A DNA stretch of 64,000 nucleotides. Origin: JAHOYW01 sp963664605. GTDB lineage: Bacteria; Verrucomicrobiota; Lentisphaeria; Victivallales; Victivallaceae. The notes beneath the pieces were generated by a model that had not been told where the DNA came from, did not search any database, and saw nothing but the letters and a program-made list of their open reading frames with translations. Position 1 is the first letter of the stretch. The number at the start of each line of letters is the position of its first letter. The translations under genes were made by a program, and so were the position numbers. The stretch is taken from positions 2,852,001 to 2,916,000 of the forward strand of contig OY761536.1 in assembly GCA_963664605.1 (NCBI GenBank), read 5' to 3'. Positions 44,793 to 52,505 of this stretch are shown in pieces.

Positions 44793-45155
44793 TTATCCGC
44801 GTGAGATTGTCAGATGTCCCGCTTCCCGCTCAAGAAAACTTAATGCTCTTGGACTGAAATTAGATAATGAGCGTTGTTGATATTGCCGCGCCCCTACTCC
44901 GTCAATGCTTTCCGATTTGACCTGCAGCCCGGAATTCAAATTATCATAATGTTCCGCTAAAAAAACCGCCTGCTCGCTGACTGCGCATATTTGAAATATA
45001 CGAGCCGGATCAATTTCAGTTATTCCAAGGTAAGCACAGACATCATCCACAGCCATTTTAAAAGCAGCGGATTTTTTATTTTCATCCAGCGCACTCCAAA
45101 AATCCGCCTGCAAATGCAGTGCAAGATATTCATTTACAACATTAATCTCTATCAT
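44793..45155 (-). CDS. Head-tail connector-like protein
   Basis: A 120-residue, mostly helical protein (FKMAVDDVCAYLGITEI, ICAVSEQAVFLAEHYDN) ending in SPRALSFLEREAG. Size, helical plan and position directly after a major capsid gene match gp6/gp15-type head-tail adaptor proteins, which form a ring under the portal. The sequence motif QYQQRSLSNFSPRALSFL recalls the C-terminal part of such adaptors, where a serine/arginine region is followed by an helix. Assignment is by context and pattern. Confidence 0.55.
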   Translation of the reverse strand: MIEINVVNEYLALHLQADFWSALDENKKSAAFKMAVDDVCAYLGITEIDPARIFQICAVSEQAVFLAEHYDNLNSGLQVKSESIDGVGARQYQQRSLSNFSPRALSFLEREAGHLTISRG

Positions 45156-45173
45156 AACAGTTCTCCTGTAAAA

Positions 45174-45224
45174 CAGTTAAAAAAGATGGCTGTACCCGCT
45201 GTAATAAACACAGCAGGCACAGCC
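45174..45224 (-). terminator. Intrinsic terminator directly after the capsid gene
   Basis: Arms 45188-45202 (ggctgtacccgctgt) and 45210-45224 (acagcaggcacagcc) pair over 15 positions with two mismatches, loop aataaac. On the minus strand the hairpin is followed by atctttttt. It is 12 bp after the capsid stop and before the connector-like gene, so it would hold back downstream expression. Confidence 0.8.
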
Positions 45225-45236
45225 GGGAGGAAGGTC

Positions 45237-46388
45237 TTATGCACTCTTAATCGCTGCTAAAGCCGCGGCGCTTGACTGCAAACCATAGATACGGCATAAA
45301 CGCTGACGGGCGTTTTTGAACTCAAGCGTTAATTCGCCGAGTGCCATACGTTTGATTCCATCAAAACCTTTAGGGGTGGCGTCTTCGTCAGACAGAGAAC
45401 GTCCCTTGAGGTTGGATAAACCGAATCCAGCTGTGTCCATGACCCACGCATCGGTGTCCGGGACATCCGGGTCAGCCATGATAGTCATAGCGCGTCCGTT
45501 AATTTCATTGACCACTACCGCGACATAAGCGCCGCGTTTATCATCAGAACGAACTATCTGCAGTTTATCACGGAATTCGTTGGACAGAACCCGTGCCTGA
45601 CCAGGAGAACAAAGGATTTGTGACGGTACTCCGCCTTCGCTTAATATGCTTTGAGCCGCGTCATTGACCATAAAGCTGTCCAGAGCAGCGCTATCAGCGT
45701 CGACAGTCAGAGCTCCGGCCTTGGTTCCGTAATAGTACAAACCGCCGATTTCACCAATTGTACCGGACGCAGCCTGGATACGGCGCCCGAATAATGCCAC
45801 ACGGTTAAGATCGCGGGCTGTTTCGCCAAGTGCAAAAGCTGTTTGACGGTTGATCTGATTATCAACATTACCGAGAATATTAATTGCCAGCGCGGAACCA
45901 GTCAAGATAATATCCTTGCGGAATATCTGGGTACAGTTGTAATCAGTATCGCTCAAATGATATGACTCTTCACCGTCACCATTGGCGCTGCCTTCAACCA
46001 TCGGGGAGCTGACGATATTCAGAACATCATCTGTGGCCGGAGTAGTCAGGCTTGAACCGTTAGCGGCAACCAGCAATACAGTAAAGGTAGTTGAGCTGTT
46101 AAGCGCTGTAACCTGGAATAAGGCTGAATCATCCTTGACGACCAGCAAGGTTCCAACTTTTAGCTTAGCAACATCCAGTGGTGAAGCTGTAACCACCATG
46201 CTGGTAACATCGGTCGCGGTCAAGGCGCGGCCGGCGATCTGGTCTTCGAGCCATTCATGTTTTTGCTGAGTTGCATCCTCAACTCTTTTGAAGTTAGAGA
46301 TAAAACGTGGTTCATCTTTTACTACCGTTGAAAGAACATCGGTAAGATCACGCTTTTTTTCTGAGAAACTGTAAGTATACAATGCCAT
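45237..46388 (-). CDS. SU10-type (DUF5309) major capsid protein
   Basis: A 383-residue protein matching the SU10 major capsid/DUF5309 family of HK97-fold capsid proteins. Visible family features: N-terminal KRDLTDVLSTVVKDEPRFI, the WLEDQIAG segment, the inserted beta domain around residues 60-125, then IFRKDIILTGSALAINILGN, NRQTAFALGETARDLNRVAL, GGLYYY, MVNDAAQSILSEGGVPSQIL and a C-terminal KGFDGIKRMALGELTLEFKN. The reading frame is intact and GC-balanced, with no sign of decay. A strong terminator follows. No prohead protease gene is in the window, and the scaffold is a separate gene upstream. Confidence 0.8.
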   Translation of the reverse strand: MALYTYSFSEKKRDLTDVLSTVVKDEPRFISNFKRVEDATQQKHEWLEDQIAGRALTATDVTSMVVTASPLDVAKLKVGTLLVVKDDSALFQVTALNSSTTFTVLLVAANGSSLTTPATDDVLNIVSSPMVEGSANGDGEESYHLSDTDYNCTQIFRKDIILTGSALAINILGNVDNQINRQTAFALGETARDLNRVALFGRRIQAASGTIGEIGGLYYYGTKAGALTVDADSAALDSFMVNDAAQSILSEGGVPSQILCSPGQARVLSNEFRDKLQIVRSDDKRGAYVAVVVNEINGRAMTIMADPDVPDTDAWVMDTAGFGLSNLKGRSLSDEDATPKGFDGIKRMALGELTLEFKNARQRLCRIYGLQSSAAALAAIKSA

Positions 46389-46410
46389 AATTCTTTTCCT
46401 TATTTAATAA

Positions 46411-47025
46411 TTATTTTGTTACTTCCGGAGCATTCGCCAACATGGCGCTAATGTCTCCACTTTGTTTTGCACTGGAAAATTTCATTTCCTGTCCGCCCGG
46501 GCTGCTGCCGCTGCCGGAACGAAGCTCCAAATGAAATAATTTTGGAGAACTGTCGCGCAGTTCTGTCATGAAATCTTCGACCTGGTCAGACATTTCCAAA
46601 GAAACATTTTTCTGCTTGAGCAGAAATCCCAAATAATCGGGATCATTAAATTGTTTTTCTTTAGCCAGTTTGCCGACCTTTTGTTGAAACCTGATCTGTT
46701 CCAATTCCTGTTTAGAAGAATTCCTTTCCGCCGTTAACGCTGAAACATTCTCCCGCAATTTCTTGAGTTCAAAACTGTGATTTCTTTCAAGTTTTTCAGA
46801 TTCTGATAAATCGCGATTTTCCAATTCATCTACCCGTGAACTCAGTTTGCCAAGAGTTTCATTCAATTCATTGTTTTGCTGTTCAAGGTTCTTGCGTTTC
46901 GCAATCTCCGCGTCCAGACGGCTTTTGGGAATTCCCTGAGGGCGAAATTCACTAAGTGATTTCCGCTCTTCGCTTGAAAGCGCCTGACCATCCACCACTT
47001 TCTTGAGAATTTCCGTTACATCCAT
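46411..47025 (-). CDS. Phage scaffolding-like protein
   Basis: A 204-residue, hydrophilic, highly charged protein. The middle (about 45-120) is a long coiled coil (KNLEQQNNELNETLGKLSSR, KKLRENVSALTAERNSSKQE), and the C-terminal part is flexible with Gly/Ser (LRSGSGSSPGGQEMKFSSAK). This layout and its position directly upstream of a capsid gene are typical of GP20/DUF4355-type scaffolding proteins that guide procapsid assembly. It is the first gene of the minus-strand set, 22 bp before the capsid gene. The absence of portal and terminase upstream is unusual. Confidence 0.6.
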   Translation of the reverse strand: MDVTEILKKVVDGQALSSEERKSLSEFRPQGIPKSRLDAEIAKRKNLEQQNNELNETLGKLSSRVDELENRDLSESEKLERNHSFELKKLRENVSALTAERNSSKQELEQIRFQQKVGKLAKEKQFNDPDYLGFLLKQKNVSLEMSDQVEDFMTELRDSSPKLFHLELRSGSGSSPGGQEMKFSSAKQSGDISAMLANAPEVTK

Positions 47026-47354
47026 GTACTTCTCCTTTTGTTAGATTTTATTTTATACGGAACACAGCTTTTTTACGTGAGTGACCACGATTTATCAATA
47101 AAAAAGATGTCAACCAGAGAAGAAAATTTTAAGAACGCGGGTTTAATGCTCAAGCTCGGATTAAGCTACAAAAACGATGTTTTTGAATAAAATATGAATT
47201 TTATCTTTTATTTTTTTCGTTAAAGTGTAACCTTTACCTGCCGTGAACAACTAATTAGGTAAGACGTACGTTAATGAAAATAATTCTGATTCCTAAATCC
47301 GGGATTCTGAATTCCGCAAGAATATAAGACATTATCATAAAGGAATTTATCAAA
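47026..47354. other. Divergent gap, promoters expected, no gene seen
   Basis: This 329-bp gap must hold the promoter for the scaffold-capsid set (minus) and for the secreted coiled-coil gene (plus). A 27-codon frame from 47107 has no support. No repeat, attachment site or terminator was recognised. Confidence 0.5.
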
Positions 47355-48116
47355 ATGAAAAAAGTCATATTAATTCTATTTGTGGCTGTTATCGCAATTA
47401 CAGGATTCTCCGCTTTTGCAGTTCTTGCGGGATGTAATTCTTCAGATTGTAAAACTGTTCATATCAACAAATCAAGAGAAATGCATAAACATAATCGGCA
47501 ATTGGATGAAATCGATAAGCTTCTAATACTCGTCAGTATAGAAGAAAAAAAGCAAATGTATAAAGAGCACAGGCAGCAAGCTCCAATACAGAGAATCAAA
47601 GCACGGTACCACGGGCAAGCTTCACAGCCTCCAAAAAGACATGGACATATAACAGGCAGAGCTCCCTGCCCTGCGGGGAAAATCCCTCAAATGAGCCGTA
47701 AGCATAAAAAAATCAGCGGCAGATTACATTGCAGACGTGGCTCTATGAATAACAATTCTATCCTCAAATCATATTTATTGAAAAATTATCCTAAAGAAAT
47801 TAAAGAACTTGCAGAGCTAAAGAAGAACAATGATAAAACAGCTAAAGATATCCTGGAAAGAGCCAAAAAAATTGTTACAGAAGCCAAAGCTAAAATAAAG
47901 GCTGAACATGAGCAATTTGCTAAAATGGTAATGGATTACAAAAAAAGCAAAGATCCCGAACTGGCTAAAAAGATCAAGGAAAAACTATCCGAATTTTATG
48001 ATATGCGCCTTGTAAAGATGAAAGAAAAAATAGACAAAGAATATAAAGAATTAAAAAGAAAAAAAGCCGATAAAGATAAAGAAATATCAAAAGATTTTGA
48101 AAGAATAACTAAATAA
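47355..48116 (+). CDS. Secreted basic coiled-coil protein, unknown function
   Basis: A 253-residue protein with an N-terminal signal peptide (residues 1-25, ending FAVLAGC, possibly a lipobox). The mature N-terminal half is rich in His, Arg, Lys, Pro and contains a few Cys; the C-terminal half is a long Lys/Glu-rich helix (KDILERAKKIVTEAKAKIKA, KIDKEYKELKRKKADKDKEI), probably coiled coil. No family is recognised. It is followed by a strong terminator and then the secretin gene with its own promoter, so a shared role with the secretin is possible but not shown. Confidence 0.65.
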   Translation: MKKVILILFVAVIAITGFSAFAVLAGCNSSDCKTVHINKSREMHKHNRQLDEIDKLLILVSIEEKKQMYKEHRQQAPIQRIKARYHGQASQPPKRHGHITGRAPCPAGKIPQMSRKHKKISGRLHCRRGSMNNNSILKSYLLKNYPKEIKELAELKKNNDKTAKDILERAKKIVTEAKAKIKAEHEQFAKMVMDYKKSKDPELAKKIKEKLSEFYDMRLVKMKEKIDKEYKELKRKKADKDKEISKDFERITK

Positions 48117-48136
48117 AATACTCCCTCCCCATTCAA

Positions 48137-48176
48137 TGTCTCTTTGGAAATATTTCCAAAGAGGCATTCTTTTTTA
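48137..48176 (+). terminator. Intrinsic terminator
   Basis: Arms ctctttggaaat (48140-48151) and atttccaaagag (48152-48163) form a perfect 24-bp palindrome, extended by three pairs, followed by gcattcttttttac with a six-T run. It ends the coiled-coil gene's transcript. Confidence 0.9.
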
Positions 48177-48200
48177 CTTCAGCGTATAATACTTCATGAT

Positions 48201-48229
48201 TTGCTTTTTAAGATTGATTCGTTTATATT
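48201..48229 (+). promoter_or_regulatory. Sigma-70-like promoter of the secretin gene
   Basis: TTGCTT (48201-48206), 17-bp spacer, TATATT (48224-48229), 37 bp before the ATG and after a terminator, so the secretin is transcribed on its own. Confidence 0.55.
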
Positions 48230-48265
48230 ATTCCACAAAAATATATTATTATAAGAATTTAATTT

Positions 48266-50677
48266 ATGTTGAAAAGCACAATTAGCGGTTTATTTCCGCA
48301 TATCCTCATTTTATGCTGTGTTTTGTTTTTCAGCATGGATATTTACGCTGCCAAAACCGATATAAAGACTTTGGTGCTGGATACCAAAAAACAGCGGGAG
48401 CGAGAGATTGCCGACATCAACAAATTGATTAAAAAAGCCCGCGAAGCCGCTTATCGGGAACGCTATTCCGACGCCAGCGATTTCTACCAGAAAGCCAGGC
48501 GCGCGCTGGACAAAATGGGCGGGGAACTCGCCGCTTTTAAAAAACGCTCCCTGGACAAAGAGATTAAAAATCTTAAAAACCACTGGGCGGAATTCATGAT
48601 GAAAAAAGCCAGGCGCGCCAAACTTCAGCAGAAAATTGAAGACGCAATCAATTTTGCCGCGGAAGCAACTTTGATCGATGTCAACAGAAATGCGGAAGTA
48701 AGTGACTTTATTGAAGCCTGCAAGAAGGAAAGAAAAGGCCTGGAATACAGAAAAAAGATCAAACTGGAAAATTTTAATAAAAATGTGCTCACGACTAAAA
48801 AAGAAGTCGAGGAACTATATAAGGAAGCGGAAGTTTTTTATAAAAACCGGAAGTACGCCAAAGTCAGGAAACTGCTTGAATCCATCTTTCTCCTTGACCC
48901 TTACCATAAAAAAGCGATCCGGCTTTTAGGCGACACTTACCAGATGATGTACCGTTACGCGGACGAACGCCGGGTGGCTGATGTACAGGGCATGCTCGCG
49001 TACAATACCTGGAAATGGATAGACCCGGTGCTGCCGGCTCATCTCGAACTTCCCAGCAGCAGCAACAGCGAAACCTTGACCGTTCAGCGCAACATTGCCT
49101 CGTCAACCTACGCTAAACTTGAAAGAATTATTTTTCCTAATATAGAATTCGATGACGCCGATATCTTTTCCGTCATCCGTTTCCTCAACCGTCTCAGCAA
49201 ACGCTGCGATCCGGATAAAGTCGGTATTCCTGTCGTTGCCGGTTTTGACAAAAAGACAGCGGATGAACTTCTGAAAGTAACAATGAGCTTCAGCAATATC
49301 CCGATGAGTGAAGTATTGCGTTATCTGTGCCAGAATGTCGGGCTCAAATATAAAATAGAGGAAGGCGCGGTGATTCTCGGGACCAGCGTTGATGAGATGC
49401 AGACGGAATATTTTCCGGTTCGCGCTGATTTGATTGCGAGCATCACCGGAACCGAAGGCGGGGATACTGAAAAAAAAGAAGAAACTGGAAGCATGACGGA
49501 AAAAGATTCAGACTTTTTTGATTCAGACACGACTTTAGAAAGAAAAGAAACAACCCCGAAAGTAAGCTTGAGTTCCCAGGCGCTGATGAAGTTTTTCGAG
49601 GATCGCGGGGTGAAGTTCGGAGTCGGTTCGTCAATAGCCTACAGCCGTCGTTCAGGCAAGCTGGTGGTCAGGAACACAATGATCAACCTGCGGCGTTTAG
49701 AAGAACTGCTGCGTCAGTATGATTTAATCAATACCCCGCTGGTACTGATAGAAACTAAGATTGTAGAAATTGGCGGAATAGATGTTGAAGAACTGGGATT
49801 CAGATGGGATTTCAGCTTTAATAATGCCAGCGGAGGCGACACCTGGAGCGTATCACAAGAGTACCACCCCTTGAGATATTACGGCGGCCCCCAAAATACA
49901 AGCACCTATTATGAACAGACAAGCAATATTCCATACAAAGTCCTTAATGACCTGAAAATACTTCCCAACTTCGGGCAGGGAATATTCCCTTCTGACGTAA
50001 CCGCGAATCTTTCGCTTTCCATAGAAGCCGTCGCCACCAATAGCCGTACAGAAGTTCTCTCCTCTCCAAAGATAATCACCACCAGCGGACATGAGGCCAC
50101 TATCCGTATGGTCGAGGAAATATATTACCCTTCAGGCTGGGAAAATCCTGAGATAACAGTCAACAACAATACTGTACAAACCCAGGCCCCGATCCCGGAA
50201 TTTGACGACTCCACCGATATTGGTATCCGGCTGACAGTCACGCCGATAGTGAACCCGGACAACTATACTATAACCCTGCATGTAAAACCGGAAGTCGTCA
50301 GTTTTGTAAAATATTCAGAATACAAAGTTCAAGTTGAACAGGGACAGATAATCGACGGGGTCGCCACGCCGTCGATCCAGAATAACTACACCATAAAGAT
50401 GCCTGAAATCGGGCGGCGCGATATAGATACGCATATAAAAGTTTATGATGGCGAAACTGTTGTTCTGGGAGGAATGATTAACAACCGCAATGTATATCGT
50501 GACGATAAATGGCCGATTCTCGGGGAAGTTCCGCTTTTCGGACGTCTTTTCACCAGTCAGCTGGCTTTCACGGATACCAACACATTGCTGATTTTTCTTA
50601 CTGCCAGGCTGATAAATAATGATGGTGTACCTGTTCGCCGTGAAAGAGAACAGGGAGTTCCTGACTTCTACAAATAA
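48266..50677 (+). CDS. Type IV pilus/type II secretion secretin with helical-repeat N-terminus
   Basis: An 803-residue outer-membrane channel protein. Signal peptide about 1-28 (ending YAAK). Residues 30-250 are helical, coiled-coil and TPR-like (YSDASDFYQKARRALDKMGG, VRKLLESIFLLDPYHKKAIR). About 285-480 holds secretin N-domains (IEFDDADIFSVIRFLNRLSK, MSEVLRYLCQNVGLKYKIEE, LVVRNTMINLRRLEELLRQY). The C-terminal secretin core begins at LVLIETKIVEIGGIDVEELG, with VLSSPKIITTSGHEATI, GIRLTVTPIV and GETVVLGGMINNRNV leading to DKWPILGEVPLFGRLFTS. This layout is like the Amuc_1098-type secretins of Verrucomicrobiota and relatives. The double PilT at 9-11 kb may serve the same pilus. Confidence 0.9.
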   Translation: MLKSTISGLFPHILILCCVLFFSMDIYAAKTDIKTLVLDTKKQREREIADINKLIKKAREAAYRERYSDASDFYQKARRALDKMGGELAAFKKRSLDKEIKNLKNHWAEFMMKKARRAKLQQKIEDAINFAAEATLIDVNRNAEVSDFIEACKKERKGLEYRKKIKLENFNKNVLTTKKEVEELYKEAEVFYKNRKYAKVRKLLESIFLLDPYHKKAIRLLGDTYQMMYRYADERRVADVQGMLAYNTWKWIDPVLPAHLELPSSSNSETLTVQRNIASSTYAKLERIIFPNIEFDDADIFSVIRFLNRLSKRCDPDKVGIPVVAGFDKKTADELLKVTMSFSNIPMSEVLRYLCQNVGLKYKIEEGAVILGTSVDEMQTEYFPVRADLIASITGTEGGDTEKKEETGSMTEKDSDFFDSDTTLERKETTPKVSLSSQALMKFFEDRGVKFGVGSSIAYSRRSGKLVVRNTMINLRRLEELLRQYDLINTPLVLIETKIVEIGGIDVEELGFRWDFSFNNASGGDTWSVSQEYHPLRYYGGPQNTSTYYEQTSNIPYKVLNDLKILPNFGQGIFPSDVTANLSLSIEAVATNSRTEVLSSPKIITTSGHEATIRMVEEIYYPSGWENPEITVNNNTVQTQAPIPEFDDSTDIGIRLTVTPIVNPDNYTITLHVKPEVVSFVKYSEYKVQVEQGQIIDGVATPSIQNNYTIKMPEIGRRDIDTHIKVYDGETVVLGGMINNRNVYRDDKWPILGEVPLFGRLFTSQLAFTDTNTLLIFLTARLINNDGVPVRREREQGVPDFYK

Positions 50678-50720
50678 AAAGACAGCGAAACGTAAATTAT
50701 CTGTTTCGCTGTCTTTATTT
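50678..50720. terminator. Bidirectional intrinsic terminator between secretin and hydA
   Basis: Arms aaagacagcgaaac (50678-50691) and gtttcgctgtcttt (50703-50716) pair perfectly over 14 bp with an 11-nt loop. T-rich sequence follows on the plus strand and A-rich sequence precedes it, so it can end the secretin and the hydCBA transcripts from both sides. Confidence 0.9.
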
Positions 50721-50738
50721 TATACTAACTTGCCTCTA

Positions 50739-52481
50739 CTATTCACACAAATGTCCGCGTTTCACATATTTCGTATGAAGCAGTTTATGTGCTATATGGC
50801 TTCCCGGCTTCTCAAGGTAATCCGCATATAACTTCTTGATATACGGATTCTCATGAGATTTACGAATTGATAAGCCTTCATCAGCTTTGTAGATAGCCGC
50901 GCAGCGTTTATCCAAAATAGAGCTGTCGTCACGCGCATAAGGCTGACCACCGCCGTTTAAGCAACCGCCCGGACACGCCATAATTTCAATAGCATGGTAC
51001 TGGGCTTCGCCTTTCTGTATTTTTTCGAGGATTTTCCGGGCGTTGCCCAAGCCGGAACAAACCGCCACCTTAACGTCAATACCGGCAACCGGAACAGTCG
51101 CTTCCTTGATGCCTTCAAGACCACGGACTGCAGTAAAGTTAACTTCTTTGAGTTCCTCTTTAGTGAGCCATTCGGCAGCAGTACGCAAAGCAGCTTCAAG
51201 CACTCCGCCGGAAGCACCGAAAATAACAGCCGCGCCAGTTGATTCCCCAAGCGGGTTATCATATTCCTGAGGCTCAAGCTTATCAAGCTGAATTCCGGCT
51301 TCCTTAAACATGCTGGCAAGTTCACGAGTAGAAATAACATTGTCAACGTCACGAATGCCGTTAGGAGCGAATTCCTCACGGGAAGCCTCATATTTCTTTG
51401 ACAGGCACGGCATAACTGAAACAACCGTGATATCTTCCGGCTTGAGATTCATTTTTTCAGCATAATAGCTTTTAGCTATAGCACCGAACATCTGCTGCGG
51501 GCTTTTCGCACTTGAAGGCATATAAAGTAATTCGGGGAACTGATGTTCCATAAATTTAACCCACCCGGGGCAGCATGAAGTCAGGATCGGCAGATTCTCG
51601 TTTTTGGTAATACGCTCGATCAATTCGGTCGTTTCTTCCATAATTGTCAGGTCAGCGGCAAAGTCAGTATCAAAAACCTTGTCGAAACCGAGCAGTTTTA
51701 AACCGGCGACCAACTGACCTGTGGCAATTGTTCCCGGCGGCATACCGAAAGCTTCACCTATCGCGACACGAACAGCCGGAGCTGTCTGAACAACAATATG
51801 TTTACTTTTATTGTTCAAAGCACGCCACACTTTATAGCGGCAGTTTTGTTCAGTGAGCGCACCCACCGGACAGGCGATAACGCACTGGCCGCAATAAACA
51901 CATTTGCTTTCATTCAGCGGCATCAGGTCGGCAGGACCGACAACCGCTTCAAAACCGCGCCCGACACCAGAAAGCACCCCGACCGTCTGAACGTCATTAC
52001 AGGCAGATTCACAGCGACGGCACATTATACACTTGTCAAGATCGCGGACAATGGCGTCGCATGACAGGTCAAGTTTATATTCGGACATCTTGCCTTCATA
52101 GAGAACGTGATGCAGATCCATTTCACTGGCAAGAGTCTGGAGTTCGCAGTCGCCGTTCTTCTCACAAGTCAGACAGTCTTTCGGATGGTCGGAAAGGATC
52201 AGGTCCAGAATTGAACGACGGGCATTGATAGCGCGCAGCGTATTGGTTTTTACTACCATGCCCTCTTCCACGGGAGTACAGCATGCAGGAGCCAGATTGC
52301 GGCGTCCTTCGACTTCCACTACGCATATACGGCAGGAACCGATACGATGCTCAAATGAAAAGCAGTCCAGTTCAAAGTGACATAAAGTCGGAATTTTTAT
52401 CCCGATCTTTTGGGCGGCGGTAAGAATAGTCGCCGTTTTCGCGACCTTTACCGGAATATTATTAATAGTGATATTTACCAT
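50739..52481 (-). CDS. hydA: [FeFe] hydrogenase catalytic subunit, NADH-linked bifurcating type
   Basis: A 580-residue H2-producing/consuming enzyme. An N-terminal 2Fe-2S domain (IPTLCHFELDCFSFEHRIGS, then CRICVVEVEGRRNLAPAC) and a His-ligated 4Fe-4S (HPKDCLTCEKNGDCELQ) precede two 4Fe-4S ferredoxin motifs (CIMCRRCESACND, CVYCGQCVIACPVGAL). The H-cluster motifs are complete: LTSCCPGWVKFMEH (L1), MPCLSKKYEASR (L2), EIMACPGGCLNGGGQP (L3). The C-terminal small-subunit-like tail ends with HKLLHTKY. It is the third gene of hydC-hydB-hydA, so electrons from NADH and ferredoxin probably meet here. Maturases HydEFG are not in the window. Confidence 0.96.
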   Translation of the reverse strand: MVNITINNIPVKVAKTATILTAAQKIGIKIPTLCHFELDCFSFEHRIGSCRICVVEVEGRRNLAPACCTPVEEGMVVKTNTLRAINARRSILDLILSDHPKDCLTCEKNGDCELQTLASEMDLHHVLYEGKMSEYKLDLSCDAIVRDLDKCIMCRRCESACNDVQTVGVLSGVGRGFEAVVGPADLMPLNESKCVYCGQCVIACPVGALTEQNCRYKVWRALNNKSKHIVVQTAPAVRVAIGEAFGMPPGTIATGQLVAGLKLLGFDKVFDTDFAADLTIMEETTELIERITKNENLPILTSCCPGWVKFMEHQFPELLYMPSSAKSPQQMFGAIAKSYYAEKMNLKPEDITVVSVMPCLSKKYEASREEFAPNGIRDVDNVISTRELASMFKEAGIQLDKLEPQEYDNPLGESTGAAVIFGASGGVLEAALRTAAEWLTKEELKEVNFTAVRGLEGIKEATVPVAGIDVKVAVCSGLGNARKILEKIQKGEAQYHAIEIMACPGGCLNGGGQPYARDDSSILDKRCAAIYKADEGLSIRKSHENPYIKKLYADYLEKPGSHIAHKLLHTKYVKRGHLCE

Positions 52482-52505
52482 AATATGAAATTCTCCTGTA
52501 GGGTA

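Noticed and set aside
47107..47190. 27-codon open frame upstream of the scaffold-like gene
   Set aside because: Too short and unsupported to call; may be part of the divergent promoter region.
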